35,773 nt of DNA from DTJG01 sp964532995 (lineage in GTDB: Bacteria; Ratteibacteria; UBA8468; B48-G9; DTJG01). Position 1 is the first letter of the stretch. Every line of letters begins with the position of its first letter. Under the pieces are notes generated by a model, which searched no databases, was not told where the DNA came from, and worked only from the letters and a program-made list of their open reading frames with translations. Where the stretch lies: positions 1-35,773 of the forward strand of contig CAZHJN010000020.1 of assembly GCA_964532995.1 (NCBI GenBank), given 5' to 3'. Shown here in pieces: positions 9,530 to 18,443 of this stretch. A program made the position numbers and the translations under genes.

Positions 9530-12500
9530 ATGGAAAAAAGAAATATTGTTGGGTGTGTTTTATTCTTTCTTGTACTGGCATTGAATTGTTATTCCCAGAA
9601 ACAGGAAATGAGGCTTCCATACAGCATTCTTCGTTCAACAGATACCGGTGGAGCTCATATTTTCTGTGTTCTTGCAGATCAATCAAGGAAAAAGCTTTAT
9701 GCAGGCACATATTCATATGACCCTGAAAGAAAAGGATTGCTGGTATTTGATTTGAATCAGAATGGAACTGTCTCCGGCAAAGCAAGAAAGTATTCAGATC
9801 ATCCTGATCCGATGCCGGATCCGCTGCCACCGGGTGGATGGAGTTCAGTTACAGCACTTTATCTTGATAGACAGCACAATAAGCTTTTCCTCGGTGTCAG
9901 TGTTGCCGGTGTCAAGGGTTTTGAAAATTTCTCAAAATCGCTTGTGATGTATAACCTTGACAAAAACGGCCAACCAGCAGGGAAACCGGTTGCTTTTGAA
10001 AGCGGCAATCCTTATAAACATATCGCGGCGATTACAAAACACCCTAAATTCAACAGGATTTACACGGTCGGCTGGGGAGGCTCAGGTGTATATGCGATAG
10101 ACCTTGATGAAAATGGAAACCCTGCGTCAAAGCCAGTTGGTTATTCTGTCCCCGGACACGGTAAATATTCCATCAATTTCAATGCAGATGCAACCAAACT
10201 GTATCTTGGAACATATCCTTCTGTCCTTCAGGTCTGTGATCTTGATGAAAAAGGCGCGGTTTTGAATACACGTTCGTATTCGGTGAAAAATGGGCCCGCG
10301 GAATATATGATCTGCGCTGCCACTGAAAAGGCGGTTTTTTTTAAAGGACCCGAGAACAAACTTGCTTACTGGTTGCTTGATAAATCCGGAGAACCGCAGG
10401 GCGATCCGGTAATTGTTGATAACCTGACCGTACAGGCCGTGAGTATTTCAAAAACCCCTGGAAGGATAATTGCGGCTGTATCCACAGGTTTTATGGATTT
10501 ATTTACCGGAAACTTCGTTAGTGATGGTGTATCCCTGAAGGAGATCGAGATTTCTCCGGACGGAAAATCAATAAGAATTTCAAGGGAAACAGAAAAATTT
10601 ATAAGGGAAAAAGCCCAGTGTATCAATTTTTCCCCTGATATCGCCTTTGCCACGATGCACCTGGGTTGGGGTTTCCTTGGCAACAGAATTTCAGGGCTTG
10701 AAATGAGAGTCACATTGAAATCCATTGAATCTGAAACTCCTCTTCCTCCTGCCTTCAAAACAGTCAGCATTGGTCCTGAACAGCAGTATTTAAAATTTGT
10801 GTATTCTCCAAAATATAAAAAAATTTACTCAGCTGGAGCAAACCATCTCTATGTTTATCAACCATATGCTGGAGAAAAAAACACAGTTGAATGCACCGAA
10901 CTGAAAGGACCTATTGCAATTGATGAAAACTCGGGTATTCTTTATGCAGCAAGGAAGGATGGAACAATCGCAATCAGAAAGCTTGATGCTTCAGGGATTC
11001 CTGCATCAGATGGAGAGAACCTCCAATCAGGGGTTAACCCGATAAATCTTCTCGTTTTCAATCCGGTCGCAAAAATACTTTATGTTATTGGTGCAATCAG
11101 TAAAGAAGAACCTGCTTCAAAAATATTTTGCAGGGTACCCGGTTTTGTTTACGATGTTTTTGCAATTCTCGACACTATTAAAGGAAAACTTTATGTTGCC
11201 AGCCAGTATAATAAAAATGAAAATCTCACGGTCTGGGACCTGGACAAAAATGGCAAACCCATTTCGGATATTCCAAAGAGATATCCTGATGGCTTTGTTG
11301 CTGAAAAGAAAAGAACAATTCTTTATGGAATGGCTCTTGACACCAGGAAATCAAAACTTTATCTTTCCGGAATGCTTGAAAATCCGGGTAAAGATGAGGC
11401 AGGAATAATGGTTTACAATCTTGATTCAAATGGATATCCTTATGGTTCCCCAAAATTCTATTCCACAAGAAGTAAAACAAACAGCCCGTGGGATATCTGC
11501 TTTTCGCCTGACGGACAGAAACTTTATGAGGTTGGCTGGGGAGTACCGCAGGTATTTGAATGGACCATTGACAGGGATGGATTCTTGATAGGGGAACCAT
11601 ATGTTTGGGAAACCGCAGGCCACGGTAAATCTCAAATCCTACCACTGTATAATGAAGGTATAATCCTTCTTGGAACATATCCATCAATCCTTGAAATAGT
11701 GCCTGTTGATAAAAATGGAAAACCAGCAGGTGGTGTATCTGTATCATTTTCATCAGAAAAAGGAAGAATAAATGCCGGTTTTTTAACTGCTGGAACATCA
11801 ACTGACTGGATAAATCTTGACACTCAGTTGAAAGATGGTGTCGGTTTATCAAGAATCATGTGCGAAATGGCAGGAGCGTCAATAAAAAAAGCCATTATTA
11901 GTTTCGATTTCAGAAAAGTTTCTGATTCAAAATTGCATAATATTAAAAATTTCAGTGTTACAACAGCAGGAAATTCAGTCAGCGTCTTTGTTCCAAAGTA
12001 CGGCATTGACGAGCCTGAAAAACTTTCGGAATTAATCCAGTCAAGCACTGACAGATTTAAGGAATATCTGGCTTTTGCAAAAAAATATGCCATTATGCCC
12101 GAAGAAAGGCCAAAAGAAATCATAGTCGCAAATGGTCTTATAAGTCTTGATGGCACTCCGGAAACACTCCAGGATGGTCTGAATATTCTTTCAATGCTCG
12201 GGCATAACACAGTTCAGATATGGCACTGGGGAAATATCAAACCGGAAGAAATAAGAATGATTGCTGGAAAATATGGTTTTAACAGATTTCGCGGGGCTGT
12301 CTATAATCCTCCTTCTTATTTTGACTACAACAGTTCAATGGTTACTGATGATTATCTTGATAACTGGTTGACCGGTTTGAAGAAGTCTTTTTCAAATATG
12401 GGACATAAAGACGATGAAATGGTTTTATTCCATATGGCAGATGAACCGGGCTGGTACTATCCGCATCAGATAGATGAGGTAAAGAAAGATGTTTCAAGGT

Positions 12501-14149
12501 TAACTGTTTTCAGAGATTATCTTAAATCAAAAAATTTTACTCCACAAAGTTTCGGTAAAAATTCCTGGGATGAGATATTCCCGATGAAATTGAGCGAAAA
12601 GGTATCTCTGGCTGATAAACGGCTTTTTTTCTGGACAACAAGATTTTTCACTGAATCACTGAGCAGATCATTTGCAGCGGCAACAAAAGCATTTCAGAGG
12701 GCATATAACAATAACATTCTGACCACCACAAATTTAAACAACTGGCCAGGAAGATTTTTCATCCCCTCACCAGGAGAAAAAATTGCAAATAACTGGGATG
12801 CAGGTCCTGATGCCGGGATGGGAATGCCTGACTGGTTTGACCTCGGAAGAAAAAAGGCGGTCAGCTGCATATGGACAGAAGACTGGTTTGGAGATAGTGA
12901 ATCTCAACTCTGGTCAATGTACGGAGACCTTTTAAGATGTGCTGCAAGACATGGAAATATTGAATACGGCGGTTATATTGTGGGTCATACCACAGGAGGA
13001 AGAGTACCGGAGGGCGGAAAATACAAAATCATGGCACTTGTTGGACATGGAGCAAAAGCAATTGATCCCTATATCTTTGGACCAGGACTTGCTTTTGCCG
13101 ACGGCTGGTCCGAAAGAGAACAGGTATATAAATCTCTATCAGAAGGTATGAGACTCCTTGGCAGAAGCGAAAAGCTTGTTGGACCGGGAAGACCGCGCGA
13201 TGGCACTGTTGCGATCCTTTTCCCGCAGGCAGCCCAGGTATGGGATAAAGGACCAAAAATGCCTGCCTATTTATGGGAACTCTATGGACTTCACCAGGCT
13301 CTTACACACGAAAATTATCCGGTTGATTTTATTGATGATTTTGATATTGAAGATGGTATTTTAGAAAAAAACAACTATTCAATCCTTTATATCACAGCAC
13401 CGAATCTTTCTGAGAGAGCCCAGAAAAACATAGTCAGGTTTTTGGAAAAGGGAAAAACAATTGTCATGATGCCGGGAGCCTGCGCTTCTTCAGAATATGA
13501 TGAACCGTTGAGTATACTTACAAAACTTACAGGCATCAAACAGGTCTCTGTTGAAAAAGCCACGCAGCCCCATCCTTCAGAAATTGATAGACTGAAAAAG
13601 ACAAAAATTCTTGTGAAAGACCAGAGATTTGGCTTTGAGGATATCTCAATAAAATTCCAGACTGTGCTTTTAACACCAACAACAGGAAAAACGCTTGCAG
13701 TATTTGAAGACGGGTCTTCCGCAATAGTTGAAGCATCGTATAACAGTGGAAAAATATTTTATTTTGGATTCTGGCCAGGAATCAATTATTCTTTGAGCCC
13801 TGACAGATCAGATTATAAAAAGCTTCCTACCGGCTGGTCAGAATCTGCAAGGAAAATGGTAACAATACCTGCAAAAATTGCCAGTACCCCAAGGTTTGTT
13901 GAAATATCAGAAGATCTTGTTGAAGGATGTCTCCTCCAATCAGAAAAAGGTATAGCAATTGTCCTTCTCAACTGGTCAGACCGGGAAAAGGAATTAAGTT
14001 TGACCATTAACGATGCCGTTAATATAATTAAAGCCGAATCTGTTGAGAATGGCAGCGTACAATGGGAAAAATCAAAAAACACTTTAAGGTTAAAAACCGT
14101 ATTAAAAACAGTTGATGTTATTATGCTTTACTCAGAAAGGCTGAAATAA
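9530..14149 (+). CDS. Exported giant fusion: tandem beta-propellers plus GH42-like glycosidase domain
   Basis: This 1539-residue protein begins with a hydrophobic export signal (to about residue 22). Residues ~30-750 are beta-propeller, with ten copies of a [LIV]D-x-[NS]-G-x-P-like motif starting near 74, 143, 192, 238, 283, 484, 571, 631, 680 and 726, so two groups of five. Residues ~860-1420 form a GH42-like TIM barrel plus a trimerisation/Rossmann-like domain. Candidate catalytic acids are E972 in DEPGWY (971-976) and E1117 in WTEDWFGD (1115-1122). The C-terminal half is clearly homologous to the 854-residue protein encoded at 28892-31456, which lacks the propellers. The ribosome site AGGGAG (9519-9524) supports the start. 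Possible roles are an extracellular or periplasmic glycosidase that uses the propellers for binding. The GH42-like assignment is by motif and fold only. Confidence 0.75.
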   Translation: MEKRNIVGCVLFFLVLALNCYSQKQEMRLPYSILRSTDTGGAHIFCVLADQSRKKLYAGTYSYDPERKGLLVFDLNQNGTVSGKARKYSDHPDPMPDPLPPGGWSSVTALYLDRQHNKLFLGVSVAGVKGFENFSKSLVMYNLDKNGQPAGKPVAFESGNPYKHIAAITKHPKFNRIYTVGWGGSGVYAIDLDENGNPASKPVGYSVPGHGKYSINFNADATKLYLGTYPSVLQVCDLDEKGAVLNTRSYSVKNGPAEYMICAATEKAVFFKGPENKLAYWLLDKSGEPQGDPVIVDNLTVQAVSISKTPGRIIAAVSTGFMDLFTGNFVSDGVSLKEIEISPDGKSIRISRETEKFIREKAQCINFSPDIAFATMHLGWGFLGNRISGLEMRVTLKSIESETPLPPAFKTVSIGPEQQYLKFVYSPKYKKIYSAGANHLYVYQPYAGEKNTVECTELKGPIAIDENSGILYAARKDGTIAIRKLDASGIPASDGENLQSGVNPINLLVFNPVAKILYVIGAISKEEPASKIFCRVPGFVYDVFAILDTIKGKLYVASQYNKNENLTVWDLDKNGKPISDIPKRYPDGFVAEKKRTILYGMALDTRKSKLYLSGMLENPGKDEAGIMVYNLDSNGYPYGSPKFYSTRSKTNSPWDICFSPDGQKLYEVGWGVPQVFEWTIDRDGFLIGEPYVWETAGHGKSQILPLYNEGIILLGTYPSILEIVPVDKNGKPAGGVSVSFSSEKGRINAGFLTAGTSTDWINLDTQLKDGVGLSRIMCEMAGASIKKAIISFDFRKVSDSKLHNIKNFSVTTAGNSVSVFVPKYGIDEPEKLSELIQSSTDRFKEYLAFAKKYAIMPEERPKEIIVANGLISLDGTPETLQDGLNILSMLGHNTVQIWHWGNIKPEEIRMIAGKYGFNRFRGAVYNPPSYFDYNSSMVTDDYLDNWLTGLKKSFSNMGHKDDEMVLFHMADEPGWYYPHQIDEVKKDVSRLTVFRDYLKSKNFTPQSFGKNSWDEIFPMKLSEKVSLADKRLFFWTTRFFTESLSRSFAAATKAFQRAYNNNILTTTNLNNWPGRFFIPSPGEKIANNWDAGPDAGMGMPDWFDLGRKKAVSCIWTEDWFGDSESQLWSMYGDLLRCAARHGNIEYGGYIVGHTTGGRVPEGGKYKIMALVGHGAKAIDPYIFGPGLAFADGWSEREQVYKSLSEGMRLLGRSEKLVGPGRPRDGTVAILFPQAAQVWDKGPKMPAYLWELYGLHQALTHENYPVDFIDDFDIEDGILEKNNYSILYITAPNLSERAQKNIVRFLEKGKTIVMMPGACASSEYDEPLSILTKLTGIKQVSVEKATQPHPSEIDRLKKTKILVKDQRFGFEDISIKFQTVLLTPTTGKTLAVFEDGSSAIVEASYNSGKIFYFGFWPGINYSLSPDRSDYKKLPTGWSESARKMVTIPAKIASTPRFVEISEDLVEGCLLQSEKGIAIVLLNWSDREKELSLTINDAVNIIKAESVENGSVQWEKSKNTLRLKTVLKTVDVIMLYSERLK
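10055..10264 (+). repeat. Internal protein repeat, copy 1 (propeller 1, residues 176-245)
   Basis: This segment aligns without gaps to residues 664 onward of the same protein at a constant offset of 488 residues. Shared short blocks are VGWG (180-183), GHGK (209-212) and LGTYPS (226-231). The match is at protein level; the DNA has diverged well beyond a recent duplication. Confidence 0.7.
11519..11734 (+). repeat. Internal protein repeat, copy 2 (propeller 2, residues 664-735)
   Basis: This is the partner of the segment at 10055-10264. It carries VGWG at 668-671, GHGK at 697-700 and LGTYPS at 714-719, each 488 residues after copy 1. It marks an ancient duplication of a propeller unit before fusion to the GH42-like part. 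Confidence 0.7.
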
Positions 14150-14150
14150 A

Positions 14151-15254
14151 ATGGCTGAGATGACAAAAAGGGAGAGAGTTGAAAAAACAATGGCTTTTCA
14201 GGAAACAGACAGAGTCCCCATCTATGACCTTTTGAGGTGTGATGCTGCTTTTGAATATTTCAGCGGGAAAAAAATTCCTCCTCTCTCAAAGGACGAAAAG
14301 ACGCAGGAAAAACTCCTTGAAATTGCTGGAAAGGCTGTCAACAAACTGCTTGATATGACAAGAAGCGTTGGTTTCGGTCCTGTTGCTGAAGAGGATGTTG
14401 TTGATGAATTCGGATTTGTACGCCATGTTTCAGTACGTGAAAAAACAACCTGGATTAAAAAAAGACCTTTCAACGATGAAAATGGAGCCATTGAATTTTT
14501 GAAAAAATGGATTAAAAAAATAAAGGAACAAACAGAAGCCATTGAACAAAATCCGTCTGCTTACAGAGACGAATATCACAAAAATTTTCTCAAAGTCCAG
14601 AATGCCATTGGGGATACCGTAAATCTACTCGCGCAGCACGGCACAGGACTGGATGAAGTCAGGGTTACAATCGGATTTGAACTTTTTTCTTTTGTTTACG
14701 CAGACCAGCCTGATATTATTTCAGAATTCCTTGAAGAGTACACAAAAATGAATATCGCGATATGCCATGCGATTGCTGACATAAAACTCTCACCCTGTGT
14801 TTTAACATACGGAGACATTGCCTGCAAGGAAAGGCTTTTGCACAGCCCTCAATTCTTAAGAAAAGAGTTTTTCCCCAGGCTCAAAAGGCTCAATGATGCA
14901 TGGCACGAACACGGATTCAAATGCCTTTTTCACTCTGACGGATATTTGATGGATGTCATGGATGACTTGATTGAAGCAGGAATTGATGGGCTCAATCCAA
15001 TAGAAACAGTTGCCGGAATGAGCATAAAAGAAATAAGAGAAAAATATGGTAAAAGAATTTTTCTTGCTGGAGGAATTGATATGAGCCAGCTTCTTGCTTT
15101 CGGAAGCAGGGAAAGTGTAAAGGATATATGCAGACAGGCAATCAGGGAAGCAGGAGCTGGTTATTTTATCGGTTCAACAACAGAGATTGATAACAGTACA
15201 AATCTTGAAAATATTATTGCTCTTTATGAGGTGGTACATAATGAACATCCATGA
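14151..15254 (+). CDS. Uroporphyrinogen decarboxylase (URO-D) family protein, probably not heme-related
   Basis: This 367-residue protein has the URO-D/MtaA fold landmarks: the N-terminal TKRERVEKTM...ETDRVP block (5-23), FHSDG (260-264), GIDGLNPIE (277-285), AGGIDM (306-311) and a C-terminal GYFIGSTTEI block (337-346). True HemE enzymes and zinc-dependent MtaA-type methyltransferases carry other active-site residues. Here the H-x-D at 261-263 is present, but no H-x-C zinc pair or late Cys is seen. Such divergent URO-D-like proteins are common in sugar loci of PVC bacteria, with unknown role. The upstream stop lies one base before the start, and the next gene overlaps by 14 bases. A second in-frame ATG nine bases in is an alternative start. 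No corrinoid protein gene is nearby. Confidence 0.75.
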   Translation: MAEMTKRERVEKTMAFQETDRVPIYDLLRCDAAFEYFSGKKIPPLSKDEKTQEKLLEIAGKAVNKLLDMTRSVGFGPVAEEDVVDEFGFVRHVSVREKTTWIKKRPFNDENGAIEFLKKWIKKIKEQTEAIEQNPSAYRDEYHKNFLKVQNAIGDTVNLLAQHGTGLDEVRVTIGFELFSFVYADQPDIISEFLEEYTKMNIAICHAIADIKLSPCVLTYGDIACKERLLHSPQFLRKEFFPRLKRLNDAWHEHGFKCLFHSDGYLMDVMDDLIEAGIDGLNPIETVAGMSIKEIREKYGKRIFLAGGIDMSQLLAFGSRESVKDICRQAIREAGAGYFIGSTTEIDNSTNLENIIALYEVVHNEHP

Positions 15255-16980
15255 TTTTTCGGTTCCTGTAAAGGATGCTGTACTGAAAAAAAATGAGATT
15301 AGAAAATCTGTATCAAAAAACATCACAGGAGAAGCAGACAGGATTTTAAAAAAACCAATACCCGACACTGATTATTCTCTGTTCAGGCTTTATCATATAA
15401 CAGGTAAAAGAGCCGATTATCATCAGCCATTGATGGAGAAAAGAAAAAACCTTGTTTTTCTCGCAATGGCTTATTATCTAACCAGAAAACAGCAATACCT
15501 ATTAAAACTGCAGGATTACATCTGGGATACATGCAATGAACCCATCTGGTCAGCACCAGCCCACCTGCCTGAAAAACTTAATTTTGATCACACTTATATA
15601 GACTTACTTGCTACATCAACGGCAGCAAAACTTGCAGAAATCTATGCTCTTTCCTGTGATGGACTTGATGAAAACATAAAATCAAGAATTATACATGAAC
15701 TTGAAAAAAGAATCTTTATACCATTTTACCGGCATCCGGAAGACTATGGATGGTTCAAAAGACATGACTCAAACTGGTGCGCTGTGTGCTGTGGAAATAT
15801 AGGTGTTTCTGTAATTCTGGCAGGAAGAAATGGAGTATATTTTGAAGAAATCCTTGATAATGTGAGTGAAGCGATAAAATCCTATCTTGATAATTTTGAT
15901 ACATCAGGTGGATGGGTTGAAGGAATCTCATACTGGAACTATGGTATTACAAACGCTGTAAAATTTATTGACATACTTTACAGGGCAACAGCTGGAAAAA
16001 TCAATCTTTTCAATCATCCAAAACTTCAACTTGCAGGACTGTTTCCTGTCCATTGCTTCCTTCCACCCGATGGCTTTGTAAACTTTGGAGATAGCCATTC
16101 TCATGCCCTGCTTAACAGAGAAACAGTGCTTCTTCTTTCACGGTATACAGAATCGGGTAAATATCTTTCATGGCTTACAAAACATATAAGGTTAAGAGAC
16201 CTTGAAGAAATCATTACATTAAGAGAAATAAAAGCGCAAAGGCCAAAAACACCTGAAAAAACTTTCATTCACTTCAAAGACATAGGCTGGGTCATAACAA
16301 GAAAATCATGGAGGGATAAAGATACCTGCGTGCTTGCCGTAAAAGCAGGCAATAATGGAGAACCACACAATCAGATTGATGTTGGCCAGTTCATATTTCA
16401 TGTATTTGGAGAAGATTTTCTCTGTGACCATGGCGCCGGAGAATATACAAAAGACTATTTCAGCCCGAGAAGATACGAAAATCCTTTCTGTAATGCTGAA
16501 GGACACAGCCTTATCTTTATAGATGGGAAAGGTCAGGGAATCGGTAAAGAGTTTTCAGGCAGGATAATCCGGGCTGAACACAGTCAGATCAAGGATATTA
16601 TTTCCATTGACATTACTGCTGCTTATCCACAGGGACTTGCAACAAAAATCATCCGCACACTCACACTTTTGAAAAAATCAGGATACGGTTCGCTTTTGAT
16701 TGAAGACCTTGTGGAAACAGCCGGCGAAAAAATTGTGGAATCAAGAATTCAGTTCAATGGAAGACTTAAAAAGCTGGACAGAACGCATCTTATCATTGAA
16801 GGCACACGCGGAAAGCTTGTTCTGAACATACTTGCTCCTGAAAAGCTTTCAATTTCGGTCATGAGTTTTAAGAACCCTGGTACCATTTATAATACCAGAA
16901 CCGATATAAAATTTCTGAGACTTATCTCAAAAAGTAAGGGTTCTGTGTGTTTCTCGATAGAAGCGATACCTGTTGAATAA
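15241..16980 (+). CDS. Heparinase II/III-family polysaccharide lyase
   Basis: This 579-residue protein has an N-terminal (alpha/alpha) toroid with the family block SNWCAVCCGNIG (177-188) and EGISYWNYG (227-235). A C-terminal antiparallel beta-sandwich begins near 340, with HN (376-377), GEDFLCDHGAG (390-400) and GHS (421-423). Enzymes of this fold cleave uronate-containing glycans by beta-elimination, using Tyr/His/Asn residues such as those at N178, Y231 and H376; exact roles are inferred. No signal peptide is seen, so it may act on imported oligosaccharides. The start is ATG-15241, preceded by GAGGTGG (15228-15234), and overlaps the end of the URO-D-like gene. A longer reading frame from 15187 is not supported. 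It is last in the tightly spaced operon. Confidence 0.8.
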   Translation: MNIHDFSVPVKDAVLKKNEIRKSVSKNITGEADRILKKPIPDTDYSLFRLYHITGKRADYHQPLMEKRKNLVFLAMAYYLTRKQQYLLKLQDYIWDTCNEPIWSAPAHLPEKLNFDHTYIDLLATSTAAKLAEIYALSCDGLDENIKSRIIHELEKRIFIPFYRHPEDYGWFKRHDSNWCAVCCGNIGVSVILAGRNGVYFEEILDNVSEAIKSYLDNFDTSGGWVEGISYWNYGITNAVKFIDILYRATAGKINLFNHPKLQLAGLFPVHCFLPPDGFVNFGDSHSHALLNRETVLLLSRYTESGKYLSWLTKHIRLRDLEEIITLREIKAQRPKTPEKTFIHFKDIGWVITRKSWRDKDTCVLAVKAGNNGEPHNQIDVGQFIFHVFGEDFLCDHGAGEYTKDYFSPRRYENPFCNAEGHSLIFIDGKGQGIGKEFSGRIIRAEHSQIKDIISIDITAAYPQGLATKIIRTLTLLKKSGYGSLLIEDLVETAGEKIVESRIQFNGRLKKLDRTHLIIEGTRGKLVLNILAPEKLSISVMSFKNPGTIYNTRTDIKFLRLISKSKGSVCFSIEAIPVE

Positions 16981-16988
16981 TAGATTGT

Positions 16989-17015
16989 TTGATGTCATAA
17001 TACTCTGGTTATAAA
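16989..17015 (+). promoter_or_regulatory. Weak putative promoter upstream of the PurF homologue
   Basis: TTGATG (16989-16994) and TATAAA (17010-17015) are separated by 15 bases, in the 83-base gap between the lyase and the PurF-like gene. The spacing is short and the match weak, so read-through from the operon is also possible. No terminator hairpin is seen in the gap. Confidence 0.3.
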
Positions 17016-17063
17016 ATTAGTTTGTCCCTTCAACAAAAAAATTTTTGATAATGGAGGAAAAAA

Positions 17064-18374
17064 ATGACAGAAGAAAACTGCGGACTTTATGGGGTGTATT
17101 CAAACAGGGATTGTATCAATCATCTGTATTATGGAATTTTCAAATTGCAGCACAGGGGTCAGAAATACTGTGGCATTGCGTCATACAACAGGGAAATCCA
17201 GCTTATCACGCACAAAGGTTTTGTAAGACATACCTTCACGCCGGATGAGTTGAAAGTACTTTCAGGATTCTCGGGTATAGGTCATGTGAGCCTGAAAGAA
17301 AGACAACCCCTTCTCATAGAATCAAAATTGGGAATTTTTGCCATTGCCTTCAGTGGAAATATCTTCAATGCTGAACAATTATTCACCGATTTAAAAAACA
17401 GAGGACATTCTTTTTCAAACCATACCCAGATTGAACTTCTCGCAAAACTTGTGGTTCAGGGAAAAGACTTTGTGCATGGCCTTGAAAAACTTGCTGAAAC
17501 TGTGAAAGGTTCATACACAATACTCATCCTTACAGATAAGGGAATTTATGCGGCAAGGGATAAACATGGGTTCAAACCACTGATAGTTGGAAAAGGAGAT
17601 GACGAGTATGTTGTTTCTTCTGAATCAAGACCCTTCAGTATGTTTGGAATAAATATAGTAAGAGATGTTAAACCCGGTGAGATCATTTTTATAGATAAAA
17701 ATGGCATTAAAACAAAATCACTCGTTAAAAGCAACAGAATTGCTTACTGCGCATTTGAATGGGGATACATTGCCTCAATGGATTCAATAATTGAGGGGGT
17801 GCCTGTTGTGAGAGCAAGGAAAAATTTGGGCGCAAGTCTGGCAAGAAATGATAATGTGGAAGCTGATATTGTTGCCGCAATACCCTTTTCGGGAATTGGC
17901 TATGCGCTTGGGTATCATAAAGAATCAGGTATTCCGTACGATGAGGTCTTTCTTATTGACAGATTTGCAAGCAGAAGCTACCTTCCCCTCACTCAGGAAG
18001 AAAGAGATCGTGAGGCAAGAATTAAGTTATCTGTAATTGAAGAAAGTATAAGAGGAAAAAAGATAATACTGTGCGATGATTCAATTGTCAGGGGTACCCA
18101 GATAAGAAACAAGGTTCTCGAATTAAAGGCATTTGGAGCAAAAGAGGTCCATGTAAGGGTTGGTTGTCCGCCACTTATAGCTCCCTGCACATATGATATT
18201 TCCACAAGGTCTTACAGGGAACTGGCAGCAAAAAAATATTCTATTTCCCGGATTGCAAAGAGGATCGGTGCGGATACATTAAAATACAATTCAACCAAAG
18301 ATTTTATCAGCTCCATCGGTCTGCCTGAAAAAAATTTGTGCCTGCAATGCTGGACAGAAGAACAAATTATATGA
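17064..18374 (+). CDS. purF: Amidophosphoribosyltransferase (PurF) homologue with altered glutamine site
   Basis: This 436-residue protein joins an N-terminal Ntn glutaminase domain (Cys6 after a five-residue propeptide, then CGLYG) to a C-terminal type-I phosphoribosyltransferase domain with PRPP loop IILCDDSIVRGTQ (334-346). It would transfer ammonia to PRPP as the first step of purine synthesis. Cysteines at 229, 375, 426 and 429 match the four 4Fe-4S ligands of Bacillus-type PurF. However, the stretch after GIGHV (71-75) is SLKERQP, about eight residues shorter than usual, so the conserved Arg of the glutamine loop is lost. The oxyanion HNG reads FSG (96-98), and the usual Asp before helix TE is not present at ~121. 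It may be ammonia-dependent or a divergent paralogue. The ribosome site GGAGGA (17053-17058) is strong. Confidence 0.75.
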   Translation: MTEENCGLYGVYSNRDCINHLYYGIFKLQHRGQKYCGIASYNREIQLITHKGFVRHTFTPDELKVLSGFSGIGHVSLKERQPLLIESKLGIFAIAFSGNIFNAEQLFTDLKNRGHSFSNHTQIELLAKLVVQGKDFVHGLEKLAETVKGSYTILILTDKGIYAARDKHGFKPLIVGKGDDEYVVSSESRPFSMFGINIVRDVKPGEIIFIDKNGIKTKSLVKSNRIAYCAFEWGYIASMDSIIEGVPVVRARKNLGASLARNDNVEADIVAAIPFSGIGYALGYHKESGIPYDEVFLIDRFASRSYLPLTQEERDREARIKLSVIEESIRGKKIILCDDSIVRGTQIRNKVLELKAFGAKEVHVRVGCPPLIAPCTYDISTRSYRELAAKKYSISRIAKRIGADTLKYNSTKDFISSIGLPEKNLCLQCWTEEQII

Positions 18375-18390
18375 TATCCAACTAAACCTT

Positions 18391-18418
18391 TTCACAAAAT
18401 CATCTGTCAAAGTATAAA
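18391..18418 (+). promoter_or_regulatory. Putative sigma70-type promoter of the prepilin-like gene
   Basis: TTCACA (18391-18396) and TATAAA (18413-18418) with a 16-base spacer lie in the 69-base gap before the prepilin gene. Transcription would start near 18425, close to the ribosome site AGGAAG at 18433-18438, so the leader is very short. Confidence 0.5.
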
Positions 18419-18443
18419 CTTTCAATTAAAAAAGGAAGTATTT

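Noticed and set aside
11226..11852. 208-residue minus-strand open frame
   Set aside because: It lies inside the propeller-GH42 fusion gene, is rich in His/Leu/Phe with no domain, and has no ribosome site; it is treated as a shadow frame.
15187..15240. Start of the lyase at 15187
   Set aside because: The added residues overlap the URO-D-like gene by 68 bases and have no ribosome site; 15241 has GAGGTGG in front.
16981..17063. Possible terminator between the lyase and PurF genes
   Set aside because: No stem with a T-run was found in these 83 bases; I therefore do not claim a transcript end here.
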